From Nitratireductor arenosus (GTDB taxonomy: Bacteria; Pseudomonadota; Alphaproteobacteria; Rhizobiales; Rhizobiaceae), in assembly GCF_009742725.1 (NCBI RefSeq), contig NZ_WPHG01000001.1, positions 532,001 through 596,000 of the forward strand: a DNA stretch of 64,000 nucleotides, written 5' to 3'. Both the position numbers and the translations under genes were made by a program. This document shows, piece by piece, positions 1-8,484 of the stretch (positions are counted from its first letter, which is position 1; each line of letters starts with the position of its first letter). A model generated the notes under the pieces. That model saw only the letters and a list, made by a program, of their open reading frames with translations, had not been told where the DNA came from and did no database searches.

Positions 1-847
1 GATTCTTGGCTGCGAGGGCCGCACCGGCGGTGATCAGCAGGCAGGCAGCGACGATACGCCATGTCGGCTCGGCGAAACCGAACGTAATCAGCACCAGGGT
101 CGACAACAGCGGCGCGGCATAGCTTGCCGCCCCCAGCACCTGGATATTGCCGCGCTTGACCCCGTGATCCCAGGCGTAGAAGGCGCCGCCGACCGGCATC
201 AGGCCGAGACCCGCGACAGCCAGCCATTGTCCGACGCCCTCGGGCCACACCGTGCGCTCCAGCGCCAGATGGCATACGAGCGACAGCCCGGCGGCGGCCA
301 GGCAGAACCAGGTGACCACGCTGGTCGGCACGGCGGGAAAACGGCGTGACAACAGCGAATAGGACGACCAAGTCAGCGCGCACAGAGCCGCCATGGCGTA
401 GCCGAAACCGTAGCGGGCGTCGAAGCCGAGCCCGCCGCCCTTAGCGACGATCAGCACCGTGCCGGCGAGCCCCATCAGCGCGCCGACGACGTGGTGCCAG
501 CCGAGCCGCTCGCCCGGCATGAGCGCCGAACCGAGCACGATCAGCAGCGGCCACAGATAGGCAATCAGGCTCGCCTCGACCGCGGGCGCGTTTCGCAGGG
601 CGGTGAAGTAAAAGAAATGATAGCCGAACAGGCCACCGATGCCGACCACCCAGGCAAGCGGCGGTATCGGCGCACGCTGTGCGGGCGACAGGCCAGCGCC
701 CCGGGCCACAAAGCCCAGCGCGGCGCCGATTGCGAACGCCATTGCCGCAAGCTGGAACGGCGGCACCCGTCCCGATGCGTCGGTGAACAGCGCCAGCAGC
801 GCCCACATCACCACGGCCGAGAATCCGATCAGGGTCGCCCGCCCCAT
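1..847 (-). CDS. EamA/DMT-family inner-membrane transporter (partial, 3' end outside window)
   Basis: I translated this by hand from an ATG at 847 down to base 1; the reading frame stays open for 282 codons and continues beyond the window. The product is almost entirely hydrophobic helices in the two-times-five arrangement of drug/metabolite exporters. Family-typical stretches are visible: a GLFGYHFFYFTALRNAP segment at the end of the first repeat, followed by a YLWPLLIVL helix, and a WSSYSLLSRR segment opening the second EamA repeat. Such proteins export amino acids or other small metabolites, but the substrate cannot be read from sequence. The start is supported by a GGAGGAG ribosome site seven bases upstream, which lies in a perfect inverted repeat (857-875). 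The relatives are usually about 290-300 residues, so little is missing. Confidence 0.85.
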   Translation of the reverse strand, partial: MGRATLIGFSAVVMWALLALFTDASGRVPPFQLAAMAFAIGAALGFVARGAGLSPAQRAPIPPLAWVVGIGGLFGYHFFYFTALRNAPAVEASLIAYLWPLLIVLGSALMPGERLGWHHVVGALMGLAGTVLIVAKGGGLGFDARYGFGYAMAALCALTWSSYSLLSRRFPAVPTSVVTWFCLAAAGLSLVCHLALERTVWPEGVGQWLAVAGLGLMPVGGAFYAWDHGVKRGNIQVLGAASYAAPLLSTLVLITFGFAEPTWRIVAACLLITAGAALAAKN

Positions 848-856
848 CGCGTGTCT

Positions 857-875
857 CCTCCTGCCCGGCAGGAGG
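857..875 (-). promoter_or_regulatory. Perfect inverted repeat covering the ribosome-binding site of the EamA gene
   Basis: Arms CCTCCTGCC and GGCAGGAGG are separated by one base. Read on the minus strand, the hairpin contains the AGGAGG that serves the ATG at 847, so folding would hide the ribosome site. The repeat is seen directly; a regulatory role is inference. Confidence 0.45.
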
Positions 876-1002
876 TAAGGCTCCCGCGGCGAGACTGGAC
901 CTATCCGCCCCCGAACCCGGATGGCAAGACCAAATCGCACGCTGGCTGTGAGCTTTCAGAAGAGCGTCCATTCGGGCCGGACCGGGGAGGCTGGAGTTAC
1001 CG

Positions 1003-1214
1003 CGCTTCGGCAGCGCTATCCACGCAGGCGCGGTATGGATCAAGACTTGCAAGCAGTTCTCCATCTCCACGCCGTTCGGTGGTGAGAAGGAAAGCGGCAT
1101 GGGCGCGAGAAGGGTTGCAACGGCATCAGGGCCTACATGGCACAGAAATCCTTCTACGCCGATCTTTCGGGCGTGCCGCATCCCTGGGCCGCCGCAGCGG
1201 TGCAAGCGTCATGA
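1003..1214 (+). pseudogene. Aldehyde dehydrogenase C-terminal relic with a frameshift
   Basis: Reading the plus strand from about 1003 gives an ALDH C-terminus: a GAVWIKT stretch, then STPFGGEKESGMG, which is the conserved end-of-catalytic-domain motif. The frame breaks after the codons for SGMG (about 1106-1112) by loss of one base and continues in the next frame as EKG, RAYMAQKSFYADLSG and PHPWA before a TGA at 1212-1214. No N-terminal or catalytic-cysteine region is present upstream. It is therefore a truncated and frameshifted remnant of an NAD(P)-dependent aldehyde dehydrogenase. It lies between the EamA and DUF2390 genes at the edge of the accessory region and is probably debris from earlier gene gain or loss there. 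It is not a piece of the intact ALDH gene at 8485, whose motif is TTPFGGYKKSGIG. Confidence 0.7.
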
Positions 1215-1294
1215 GCGGCGCAGTGGCCTTTGAAGAGGAACCGCATGCAAGGTCGGCACGGGATCGACTGCCCGTAACCCGACAGGTTGGTGCG

Positions 1295-1822
1295 CTACAG
1301 AGGTGGTCCCCTTCTGGCGGCGGTAGCCAGTTCTTCAATCAATACCCGAATATTCGCTGGCGGGACATCCGGCATTTCCTCGCACAGCATGAGAAGCGCC
1401 GTCTCCACGGTCAGACCGTCGGCTGGCATGGTTCTTGAAAGCCAGCGTTCGCCCATCGCCAGCTGGATTTGCTCCGACCGGAGCTCGGCTTTCTTGATTA
1501 GGTTCCGCAGCGCTTCCGTTTCCTCCGCCGGAAACGCGGCGGGTGGGGCTTTCAGCCTCCGACGCAGCCGGCGCAATGGCAGAACGGTCTCATCGCGCCA
1601 GCGCTTCATCTCCGCCTTGAGTAGGTTCACCTGATCGCCGGACAGGCGGCGGTTCAGTTTCGCGTCCGCATAGAGGACGATGATCATGTTGACGACGTCG
1701 ATTCCGGCCTCATCCTGAAGGCGAAGACATGCGTCGGAGCACCCCGGCGCGCCATAAAGACGGAGAGCGAAACGCCAGATGTCACCATCCAAATCAAGCT
1801 GAGAGGTGGGGGCGTCCCGCAT
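1295..1822 (-). CDS. TIGR02444/DUF2390-family protein
   Basis: A 175-residue cytoplasmic protein. The N-terminus (WRFALRLYGAPGCSDACLRLQDEAGIDVVNMIIVLYAD) matches what I know of the DUF2390/TIGR02444 family: a short helical protein of unknown function common in Pseudomonadota. The middle holds a basic, leucine-rich stretch (residues about 65-95, LPLRRLRRRLKAPP) and the C-terminal third is helical. The start is the ATG at 1822. The gene lies 132 bases beyond the end of the oxidoreductase operon in the same direction; I see no reason to link it functionally to that pathway. It may mark the resident chromosome on the left side of the island. Confidence 0.75.
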   Translation of the reverse strand: MRDAPTSQLDLDGDIWRFALRLYGAPGCSDACLRLQDEAGIDVVNMIIVLYADAKLNRRLSGDQVNLLKAEMKRWRDETVLPLRRLRRRLKAPPAAFPAEETEALRNLIKKAELRSEQIQLAMGERWLSRTMPADGLTVETALLMLCEEMPDVPPANIRVLIEELATAARRGPPL

Positions 1823-1954
1823 GTGTGCTAACCTCCAAATTGCTCCCGGTTGCAGGGTGCTACGTCATAGGGCTACGCTGTGCCCGGCGCGGATGTGCGG
1901 TTGTTGAGCGTACCAAACCGAGAGCAATCGTGTCCCCTATCGGAGCTTTCGCAA

Positions 1955-3331
1955 TCACGACTGGCAGAGATCTGCAATCTCTCCGAGCGCGACCGGGCGG
2001 AGTGGCGGACGAATCGTGAGATAGCCGGCTTCGTCCATGGAGAGACCGCGCGTGGCGGCGGCGAGGCCGGTTAGGGTCATGCCGCAAATCCGCCCCTGGC
2101 AGGGCCCCATGCCGCAACGTAGAAACGCTTTCACCTGGTTCGGTCCGGCGCTGTCTGCGCCGAGCGCCTCGCGGATTTCGCCGCAAGTGACCTCTTCACA
2201 GCGGCAGGCGATGACTTCGTCCGGCGGCGACAGCAATGTGGAACGGGGCCGATAAAGCCTGTCGATCAAGGGACGAGCAGCGAGATGGGCGCGCCGCAAG
2301 CGCCGCGTCGTGCTGCGAAGGCGTTCGTCAACCGGACGTCCGAGTTCTTCAAGAATGGACATGGCTGCGAGCCGTCCCTCAAGCAATGCTACGGTGGCTC
2401 CGCCGATACCCCCGGCGTCGCCTGCGATATACACGCGATCGATCGAACTTTGCAGGCGGGTATCGCGCAGCGGATGGAAGGCTACGCCAGCTTCCGACCA
2501 CCCCATCTGACAGCCCAGGGACCGCGCCATGTGGGTTTCGGGAACCACCCCTTCATGGAGGCCTGTATGGTCGGCGGGGAGGCAGTGCCCGTCACCGCCC
2601 TTGCGGAAGCGGACTTCCAGCCTGTCACCCGTCGTCTCAATGCGGAGATCCTGGGGGCATTCGTGGAACCTGATGCCGGCGCGCCGGAGCTTCCATAAAA
2701 GCTTCAGTCCCTTGAGGAGGTAGGAGGGACCGCGCCCGTGCAGGGCTCCAAGGAGATGCGGCAGGGCGCGGATCAATGCACCGCGCTCGGCAGTATCGAC
2801 GAGCGTCAGGTCTTGCTTGCCCGCAGCAAGACATTGCGCGGCGTAAAGATAAACGAGCGGCCCGGTCCCGACCAGAACGAGCTCGCCCTCGGGCAGAAGA
2901 CCCTCGCGTTTGAGCAGTATCTGCAGGCCACCGATCGTGGTAACGCCGGGCAGCGTCCAGCCGGGTAGCGAAACCGGGCGTTCCATCGCCCCGGTGGCGA
3001 TCAGCAGGTGGCGCGCCCGTTCCCGGCGAATGCCCAGCTTGTCCTTCAGCCAGACCGTTCCGTCGGCCTCAACCCGCCAGGCGCCGGTTTCAAAAGCGAG
3101 ATGCGCGCTGCTTGCTCTCAGGCGGGCGGCTTCAGCCTTGCCGGAGAGATAGTCCGGTCCGAGAATGCGCACGCGGCTTTCCGGAACGGTCTCAATTCCG
3201 CGCCATACCTGGCCTCCCGGACCGGGCGCTTCATCGACGACGAGGACCCGGGCGCCGCTCTCGGCCAGAAGACTCGCCCCGCCTATTCCCGCAGGCCCGG
3301 CACCGATGACGATCGCATCCCATTCGTTCAT
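1955..3331 (-). CDS. NAD(P)/FAD-dependent oxidoreductase with C-terminal BFD-like [2Fe-2S] domain (HcnB/OoxA-like subunit)
   Basis: 458 residues. An N-terminal Rossmann motif (VIGAGPAG, about residues 8-15) binds FAD and a second dinucleotide site (LVGTGPLVYLYAA) lies mid-protein. The C-terminal part has the cysteine pattern CRCEEVTC...CGMGPCQGRIC (about residues 376-416) of BFD-like iron-sulfur modules. This is the large flavoprotein subunit of heteromeric amino-acid/opine dehydrogenases such as octopine oxidase, hydrogen cyanide synthase HcnB and D-hydroxyproline dehydrogenase. It passes electrons from the amino-acid-oxidising subunit to the respiratory chain. I chose the ATG at 3331, which overlaps the stop of the preceding [2Fe-2S] gene (ATGA); an upstream extension of 48 codons is rich in Arg/Gly and is not family-like. 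Substrate specificity is unknown. Confidence 0.85.
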   Translation of the reverse strand: MNEWDAIVIGAGPAGIGGASLLAESGARVLVVDEAPGPGGQVWRGIETVPESRVRILGPDYLSGKAEAARLRASSAHLAFETGAWRVEADGTVWLKDKLGIRRERARHLLIATGAMERPVSLPGWTLPGVTTIGGLQILLKREGLLPEGELVLVGTGPLVYLYAAQCLAAGKQDLTLVDTAERGALIRALPHLLGALHGRGPSYLLKGLKLLWKLRRAGIRFHECPQDLRIETTGDRLEVRFRKGGDGHCLPADHTGLHEGVVPETHMARSLGCQMGWSEAGVAFHPLRDTRLQSSIDRVYIAGDAGGIGGATVALLEGRLAAMSILEELGRPVDERLRSTTRRLRRAHLAARPLIDRLYRPRSTLLSPPDEVIACRCEEVTCGEIREALGADSAGPNQVKAFLRCGMGPCQGRICGMTLTGLAAATRGLSMDEAGYLTIRPPLRPVALGEIADLCQS

Positions 3332-3645
3332 CCCCCATCCCCCGCGGCATCGCGGCGCGCCCCGATCTGGCGCTCGACCGTCATTCCCGGTCTTGTATCT
3401 GTCATGCACGCTCTTTGATTGTCGCGTCCGTCGATGCGCAGCAGGCATTCGTAGCAGATACCCATCAGGCACCATGGGCCCCGCACGGTGCCCGAGGTCG
3501 GTGTCTGCCGAAAATCCACAACCCCTGCCACCATGAGCGCGCCAGCGAGAGTTTCGCCAGGGCGGAAAGAGATAGGGCGCCCCTCGAACAGGAACTCTGC
3601 AGCCCCGTGTTCGGAGGAATCATCATCAAGACGTATGAACGGCAA
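3328..3645 (-). CDS. (2Fe-2S)-binding small subunit (HcnA/OoxC-like)
   Basis: About 105 residues. The ferredoxin-like pattern [15 protein letters not shown]...RAC (four cysteines of a plant-type [2Fe-2S] cluster) follows the [14 protein letters not shown] entry strand typical of the small subunit of HcnABC-type dehydrogenases. It relays electrons between the two flavin subunits encoded on either side. No ATG is suitably placed; a TTG at 3645 is preceded by GCGGAG seven bases away and lies inside the end of the upstream gene, so I take TTG as the start. A longer reading up to 3762 is open but the extra residues do not resemble the family. The 3' end overlaps the next gene by four bases, indicating translational coupling. 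Confidence 0.8.
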   Translation of the reverse strand: MPFIRLDDDSSEHGAAEFLFEGRPISFRPGETLAGALMVAGVVDFRQTPTSGTVRGPWCLMGICYECLLRIDGRDNQRACMTDTRPGMTVERQIGARRDAAGDGG

Positions 3646-4741
3646 AGCGCTTACTCCGCATCGAACAAGGAGCGGGGCCAAGGTGGCCTTCGACCAGTGC
3701 CGGGCCCAACTCGAGCCCGTGAAGGCTGGCAAGGGTAACACCGCTATGACAGGTGACAACAAAGGCGCCCGGCGTTTCCGGTGCCTCGTCGTAGATCGGC
3801 AAACCGTCGGCGCTCATGATCCGCAGCGCTCCCCAGGCGCGTACCAGCCGAGCAGCGCGCAAGGCCGGAAAAATCCGTGTTCCTGCCCTGCAAAGCTGGG
3901 CGACGGTCTCCATGTCGGTGCCGGTGGAAAAACCCGCATCTTCATGCGAACTCCCGAGCAGCACCGTCCCTTCCCGCGTCTGCCGGATCACGTTGCTGGG
4001 ATGGTGAAGGAAAGGTGCGACACGGTCCGTTACGACAATCTGGCCGCGTTCGGGCCAAAGTCCGAGTTCCAGCCCAAGCTGACTCGCGAGCCGGGTGGTC
4101 CCGAGGCCAGCGGCAATGGCAAGATGCCGTCCGGTGAATTCGTTGCCTTTAGCATCCTTCACGACGAAACCGCGATGCCGGTCATGGCTGATCTGCTCGG
4201 CGGTAAAGTTCACCGCCATCCGGCCGCCATGATGTCGAAACCCGCTTTGCAAGGCACGTAGAGTGAGGAGCGGGCTCACCTCGCCATCGAGGTCGGAAAT
4301 CGATGCGCCGCAGACGTCGGACCCGATTCCGGGGGCGATTTCGCGCAGGGACTCGCGATCGAGAAGGTCGATCCGAATGGCCGCGCCTTGTTCCCGCGAC
4401 CGGGCGATAAGGAACCGGCGTGATTCCATCTCATCCTCGGAGAGGCAGAAATGGAGCCCGCCGCCACCGCGCCAGCCGATATCGATGCCTGTCTCCTCTT
4501 GAAGGACCGCAGAGAATTCAGGCCAGAGCTGTCCCGCCCGTATCGACCAATGCATGTAGTCTGGATGGCCGAGCCCCTTTCCCTGCAGCCAGACGAGACC
4601 GAAATTTCCGCGAGAGGCACGGTAGGCGATATCGCCTTCGTCGAGCAGGATGACCCGTGCGCGCCTGCGTTGTGCGCCCCACGCAAGCGCGGAACCGATC
4701 AGCCCCCCGCCGATGACGATCAGATCGCTGCCGGATGTCAT
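3626..4741 (-). CDS. FAD-dependent amino-acid/imino-acid oxidoreductase, DAO family (HcnC/OoxB-like subunit)
   Basis: 371 residues with an N-terminal FAD-binding motif ([15 protein letters not shown], about residues 6-20) and the DAO fold to the C-terminus, where [21 protein letters not shown] and [10 protein letters not shown] fit the C-terminal FAD contacts of the glycine/D-amino-acid oxidase group. It would oxidise a D- or imino-type amino acid to an imine, delivering electrons to the iron-sulfur and NAD(P)/FAD subunits encoded downstream. The ATG at 4741 overlaps the upstream stop as ATGA; an alternative start 40 codons further upstream lies inside the racemase gene and lacks support. Its position directly after a racemase suggests that the racemase supplies the enantiomer it uses (inference). 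Confidence 0.85.
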   Translation of the reverse strand: MTSGSDLIVIGGGLIGSALAWGAQRRRARVILLDEGDIAYRASRGNFGLVWLQGKGLGHPDYMHWSIRAGQLWPEFSAVLQEETGIDIGWRGGGGLHFCLSEDEMESRRFLIARSREQGAAIRIDLLDRESLREIAPGIGSDVCGASISDLDGEVSPLLTLRALQSGFRHHGGRMAVNFTAEQISHDRHRGFVVKDAKGNEFTGRHLAIAAGLGTTRLASQLGLELGLWPERGQIVVTDRVAPFLHHPSNVIRQTREGTVLLGSSHEDAGFSTGTDMETVAQLCRAGTRIFPALRAARLVRAWGALRIMSADGLPIYDEAPETPGAFVVTCHSGVTLASLHGLELGPALVEGHLGPAPCSMRSKRFAVHTS

Positions 4742-5460
4742 AAGGGATAATCCGGTGGCGCCAGCGACAGTTGCATCCAGCGGACCAGGGTCACAATGTC
4801 GTAGATGGGCAGGCCGAAACGGCGCGAAACAGCGGCCGAATAAGGCGGCAGGTTGGCGCATTCGAACACCAGCGCGCCCACATCGTCATGGCGAGCCAGC
4901 AGTTCAGCCACCGTGGCGATCACCTCGGCTTCCTGCGCAGCGGCGTCCACCTCCGTCGCTTGCTCGCGCATATTGCGCAGCAGGATCCCGTCCGGAGGCA
5001 GAGCCGTTGTCGGTAGACCGGACATAGCGCCGACGCCGCGAAAATGGCGCTCGCTCAACGCTTGCGAATCGGAAACGATCAACCCGGGCTTTTTCCCAGC
5101 GGGCAGGATGCGTTCCACCATCGGGATCTGCAGCAGGGCTGAGGAAAGAAAGGGCACGGACGAATGACGGGCAAGCTCGTCCTGCACGGCAGCAAGAAAG
5201 CCGCAGCTGGTCGTGATCGCCGTGCAGCCAAGTGCAACGAGATCGTCTATCGCGATGCGAAAGGCGTCGAGCGAATGGCGAGGATCGCCCTCGATCACAT
5301 CGGCCGGACGCACGCCGCTTACAACCCGGAACTGCACGGGAAAGGGCCATGTGCCTGCATGGGCGACATCGCCGGGAAGTCGGCGAAAGCCAGTGTCGAG
5401 CACGATGATGCCGACCATAGTACCGTGGGCCACGCGGCGGCGCGGTGCGTGCGAAGTCAT
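4738..5460 (-). CDS. Aspartate/glutamate-racemase-superfamily protein
   Basis: 240 residues. The two cysteines expected of the cofactor-independent Asp/Glu racemase fold are present in the usual contexts: one in a TTSCGFL stretch (about residue 86) in the first half and one in FECANLPPY (about residue 200) in the second. The superfamily includes amino-acid and hydantoin racemases, maleate isomerase and arylmalonate decarboxylase, so the exact reaction is open. Encoded between UbiX and the DAO-type dehydrogenase subunit with ATGA overlaps on both sides, it most likely interconverts enantiomers of the pathway amino acid. The ATG at 5460 is the only sensible start. Confidence 0.75.
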   Translation of the reverse strand: MTSHAPRRRVAHGTMVGIIVLDTGFRRLPGDVAHAGTWPFPVQFRVVSGVRPADVIEGDPRHSLDAFRIAIDDLVALGCTAITTSCGFLAAVQDELARHSSVPFLSSALLQIPMVERILPAGKKPGLIVSDSQALSERHFRGVGAMSGLPTTALPPDGILLRNMREQATEVDAAAQEAEVIATVAELLARHDDVGALVFECANLPPYSAAVSRRFGLPIYDIVTLVRWMQLSLAPPDYPL

Positions 5461-6050
5461 ATGGCCTCTCCGGCAAGGCTGTCTCTCAGCCCGCTCCAGC
5501 GGCGAATGGCGCCGGTGTCGATATCGAAGAGATCGAGGGCGCGGGCCATTGAATGGGTTATCATCTCCTCAATGCTCTGTGGCTTTGCATAAAGGGCAGG
5601 AACCGGCGGCATGATGATGGCGCCCATGCGGGTGAGCGCCGCCATGGTTTCGATATGCCCCAGATGCAGGGGCGTTTCACGCAATATGAGAACAAGGCGC
5701 CGACGCTCCTTCAGCCCCACGTCGGCTGCGCGGCTCATCAGTGTCGAGGTAACGCCCGTCGCGATTTCGGACATGGTCTTCACCGAACATGGCGCGATCA
5801 GCATGCCCAGGGTCTGGAACGAACCGCTGGCGATGGTGGCTCCGATCTCGGCGGGCGAATGGACGACGTCGGCGCGCTTCTCGATATCGGCTTTCCGCAG
5901 ATCGAGTTCCTGCCTGAGTGTGAGGAGCGCCGACCGGCTGACGATCAGGTGCGTTTCCACGTCCGCTGCCTTCGCCAGGTCGAGCGCGCGCAGCCCGTAG
6001 GCCGCACCCGAAGCACCCGATATGCCGATGATCAGCCGCCGTTTGCCCAT
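5457..6050 (-). CDS. ubiX: UbiX-family flavin prenyltransferase
   Basis: 197 residues beginning with the family signature IIGISGASGAAYG, the FMN phosphate-binding loop. Other typical segments are the IASGSFQTLGMLIAPCSVKTMSEIA region and the RETPLHLGHIETM stretch near residues 140-155. UbiX enzymes attach a dimethylallyl unit to FMN to make prenylated FMN, the cofactor of UbiD decarboxylases. The adjacent UbiD gene ends two bases upstream, the classical UbiD/UbiX pairing. The ATG at 6050 is used; a longer open frame upstream is the antisense-like tail of UbiD. Because it is operonic with a pathway UbiD, it probably serves that enzyme, not only ubiquinone synthesis. Confidence 0.9.
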   Translation of the reverse strand: MGKRRLIIGISGASGAAYGLRALDLAKAADVETHLIVSRSALLTLRQELDLRKADIEKRADVVHSPAEIGATIASGSFQTLGMLIAPCSVKTMSEIATGVTSTLMSRAADVGLKERRRLVLILRETPLHLGHIETMAALTRMGAIIMPPVPALYAKPQSIEEMITHSMARALDLFDIDTGAIRRWSGLRDSLAGEAI

Positions 6051-6052
6051 GG

Positions 6053-7378
6053 TCAGACGCCTCCGAACCAGTCGGAAAGACGGATGTCGTTCACCATGCG
6101 CAGCCGCTTGCGCTCGAACTCCTCCTCGCGTCCCCATGGTTTGGTCGCGTCGACCAGAAGCCGGCCCCAATGGTCCTTTGCCTCGTCGCGATAGAAGGAC
6201 GGGGTTTCGGGAATGATCATCATGTCCTTGTCCGGGCGGCAACGGGTCAGGATCGCCCACTGAACATCGTCCATGTCGTAGAGGTTCACGTCGGTATCGA
6301 CGACGGTGATCTGCTTCGCCCAGATCGGCTCGGCGCCGATGGTGGCGAGCATAACCTGTCGGGCATGGCCCTCGAACTGCGGTTCGATCTGCACGATCGC
6401 ATGATTGACGAAGGGCTGGCAGGTGACGTTGACGATGCCAGGAAGTGCAGCGCTGAGCCGTTGATAGATATTGGCCGAAACGGAAAGCTCCAGCGTCAGC
6501 ACCTCTTCGGGAGAGCCGCAGAGGATCGAGTGAAACAGTGCATCCTTGCGCACGGTCACGCCAAGCACTTCGAAAACAGCGTTGGGGCCGACGGGAACGT
6601 AATAGCCCATGAATTCGCCGAACGGCCCTTCCGGGCGGCGTTCATCGGGTAGGAAACGTCCCTCGATCACCACCTCGGTCTCGGCAGGAACCTCAAGATC
6701 GATGTGATTGCACTTGCGCATGGCGATCGGGCGTCCGCGCAGGCGGGCGGCGACTTCCAACTCGTCCACATCATAGGGCAGCGGTGCGGCCGCTGTCAGG
6801 AAGGCCTGGGCGGGCGGGCCGATCAGCATGGCCGCCTCCAGCGGCTTGCCCATCTTCTCGGCCTTTTCGTGATAGATTGTCAGATGATGGCGCGGCGCGA
6901 GACGGCACCTCAACTCGTTGTCGCTGACAAACATGGAACGGTGATAGGAGAGGTTTCCCACACCCGTCTCGGGGTCTTTTGCGATGAACATTGCCGAGGT
7001 GAAGTAGGGCGCGCCGTCGCGATCGGAGTAGGTGATCAGGGGCAGGTCGGAGAGCCTGACTTCTTCGTACTCGGGAAGCTCGTTGGCGGAGACGAGCGGT
7101 TCCTTCATCTCGGCGGTAGCGAGTGAGGCAAGGCGGCTCCACTGGCGACAGAAATCGCTTGCGTCGATTCCGATCACATCGCCCAGTCTTTCACGGGTGC
7201 TGTAGACGTTGGTAACCACCGGAAAACGCGAGCCCTTCACATTGGTGAACATCACAGGCTTCGCCCATTTCTTCTGGGCCAGATGCGTGACGGCGGCCAG
7301 TTCATGCGCGGGATCCACCTCACGCTCGACGACCAGAAGATCGCCCTGTTCCTGCAGTTTCCGGACGAACTCTCTCAT
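6053..7378 (-). CDS. UbiD-family prFMN-dependent decarboxylase
   Basis: 441 residues, somewhat shorter than E. coli UbiD (about 500). The catalytic pieces of the family are visible: an arginine in NLSYHRSM (about residue 147) and two glutamates in RPEGPFGEFMGYY (about residues 250 and 255), matching the R/E/E triad of UbiD/Fdc enzymes. These enzymes reversibly decarboxylate aromatic, heteroaromatic or alpha,beta-unsaturated acids using prenylated FMN made by UbiX. The gene is followed within two bases by ubiX and preceded by the HutC-like regulator, so it belongs to the catabolic operon. The substrate is unknown; the context of amino-acid oxidation and ThDP decarboxylation argues against a plain ubiquinone-synthesis role. 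Confidence 0.88.
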   Translation of the reverse strand: MREFVRKLQEQGDLLVVEREVDPAHELAAVTHLAQKKWAKPVMFTNVKGSRFPVVTNVYSTRERLGDVIGIDASDFCRQWSRLASLATAEMKEPLVSANELPEYEEVRLSDLPLITYSDRDGAPYFTSAMFIAKDPETGVGNLSYHRSMFVSDNELRCRLAPRHHLTIYHEKAEKMGKPLEAAMLIGPPAQAFLTAAAPLPYDVDELEVAARLRGRPIAMRKCNHIDLEVPAETEVVIEGRFLPDERRPEGPFGEFMGYYVPVGPNAVFEVLGVTVRKDALFHSILCGSPEEVLTLELSVSANIYQRLSAALPGIVNVTCQPFVNHAIVQIEPQFEGHARQVMLATIGAEPIWAKQITVVDTDVNLYDMDDVQWAILTRCRPDKDMMIIPETPSFYRDEAKDHWGRLLVDATKPWGREEEFERKRLRMVNDIRLSDWFGGV

Positions 7379-7399
7379 GCTGGGCTCCTTGCGGCGGGC

Positions 7400-8188
7400 T
7401 TATCTGCCCTTGCGGGGGGTGGTTATAATGCGATTGGTGCGCGCTTCATGGGTCGAGCGGAGCCGATAGCGGTCGCCGGGATAGATGAAGCGGCTGCGGG
7501 TGACGGGAATCCCGTCGCGCCAGGTATATCGGTCGAGCAGGAGGCAGGGCTGGCTGCCGTCGATCTGAAGATGCCGGCGGATTTTCTCATCGGCACGGAT
7601 CGCACGGATTGTGTTGTCGACCGATGTGACGACCGTCTCGCGCAGCAGCCAGGCATGCGGCGTGTTCTGGCTGAAATCCTGATCTATGTAGCTCGGCGCC
7701 TCTGCGGCGTTGACGTAGCGTTCTTCGAGCTGGATCGGCGTGCCGTCCTCCAGGTGCAGGAGGCGGGAGTGAAACACCACTTCGCCGGGCGGAAGTTGGA
7801 GCATGTTGCGACCGAGACCGTCCTTGTCGAGAATCCCGTGTTCCAGCACAAGGCAGTTGTGCGCACCGCCAGATAGCGTGATTTCCTCCGAGATGTCGGA
7901 GAGGTTGAAAACGGCGCACTGCATCCGTGGCCCGATGACGAACGTACCCCGGCCCTGGGTTCGAAGGAGCACTCCGTCGGACTGCAATTCACGCAGCGCG
8001 CGGCGCACCGTAAGACGGGAAGCGCCGAATTCTTCCGCCAGTTCGTCCTCGGGAGGAAGTTGGAAGTCGGCAGGCCATTCCTCGGTTTCGATCCGTCGGT
8101 CGATCGCGGTCTTGATCTGCTCATAGAGGGGTAAATCAGGCTGCACTTTTGTATCCAAAATGATATCATTATCCTTCTGCGCATTCAC
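7400..8188 (-). CDS. GntR-family regulator with UTRA domain, HutC-like (copy 1)
   Basis: 262 residues. An N-terminal winged helix-turn-helix (PLYEQIKTAIDRRI...EFGASRLTVRRALRELQSDG, about residues 20-80) is joined to a C-terminal UTRA ligand-binding domain ending in the HutC-like stretch PCLLLDRYTWRDGIPVTRSRFIYPGDRYRL. It starts at a GTG at 8188 with GGAAGGG upstream; no in-frame ATG is available. It heads the minus-strand operon and faces the ALDH operon, so it probably controls both from the 297-bp divergent region, where matching half-sites are present. A second copy (16241-17014) is very similar along its whole length. The inducer is unknown; histidine-pathway genes are absent, so this is not the hut repressor. 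Confidence 0.9.
   Translation of the reverse strand: MNAQKDNDIILDTKVQPDLPLYEQIKTAIDRRIETEEWPADFQLPPEDELAEEFGASRLTVRRALRELQSDGVLLRTQGRGTFVIGPRMQCAVFNLSDISEEITLSGGAHNCLVLEHGILDKDGLGRNMLQLPPGEVVFHSRLLHLEDGTPIQLEERYVNAAEAPSYIDQDFSQNTPHAWLLRETVVTSVDNTIRAIRADEKIRRHLQIDGSQPCLLLDRYTWRDGIPVTRSRFIYPGDRYRLRSTHEARTNRIITTPRKGR
8159..8170. promoter_or_regulatory. 12-bp palindrome AATGATATCATT at the 5' end of the regulator gene
   Basis: A perfect palindrome within codons 7-10 of the GntR gene. It shares the ATATCAT core with sequences at 8190-8196 and 8391-8397. It is a candidate auxiliary operator for autoregulation. Confidence 0.35.
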
Positions 8189-8373
8189 ATATCATATCCC
8201 TTCCAAAATCAAGGCCGTTTTGACGATTTGGCTCTTGGCCGAAATACGCGTGCATTTTCAAAGCCATTTTAGGACTATGCTGCTCGATTTTTAACCGCGA
8301 TTGGCAATCTGGCGCGAAAGAACCATGATTTTTCGGGACGCTTTGATGGCAATGCCGATAATAAATATATCGC

Positions 8374-8403
8374 TTGACACAGATAACACATATCATTTTG
8401 TAT
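8374..8403 (+). promoter_or_regulatory. Candidate sigma-70 promoter for the ALDH/ThDP/ABC operon
   Basis: TTGACA at 8374-8379 is followed after 18 bases by TTGTAT at 8398-8403, about 80 bases before the ALDH start codon. The -10 region lies inside the inverted repeat at 8387-8406, a layout suited to repression. The -35 is a consensus match; the -10 is weak. Confidence 0.5.
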
Positions 8404-8406
8404 GTG
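8387..8406. promoter_or_regulatory. Inverted repeat CACATA-N8-TATGTG, likely HutC-type operator
   Basis: Perfect 6-bp arms separated by eight bases, overlapping the predicted -10 box of the plus-strand operon. The half-site TATGTGAA recurs on the opposite strand at 8184-8191, over the GTG start of the regulator gene. GntR/UTRA dimers bind such repeats, so this is the best candidate operator in the divergent region. Confidence 0.5.
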
Positions 8407-8484
8407 AAAACACATCAGTGATGGCGGGCAGCCTGATACGGCTTTAGGCTCCCACCTGCACCGGCGCTGCGATAGGGAGCGATC

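Noticed and set aside
441-1438. Long overlapping open frames on both strands (441-1205 minus, 491-1438 plus)
   Set aside because: They are Arg/Pro/Gly-rich shadows of the EamA gene and ALDH relic; the real minus-strand frame is the one ending its start at 847.
7400-8188. HutC histidine-utilisation repressor
   Set aside because: Sequence is HutC-like but there are no hutU, hutH, hutI or hutG genes; the neighbours define another pathway.
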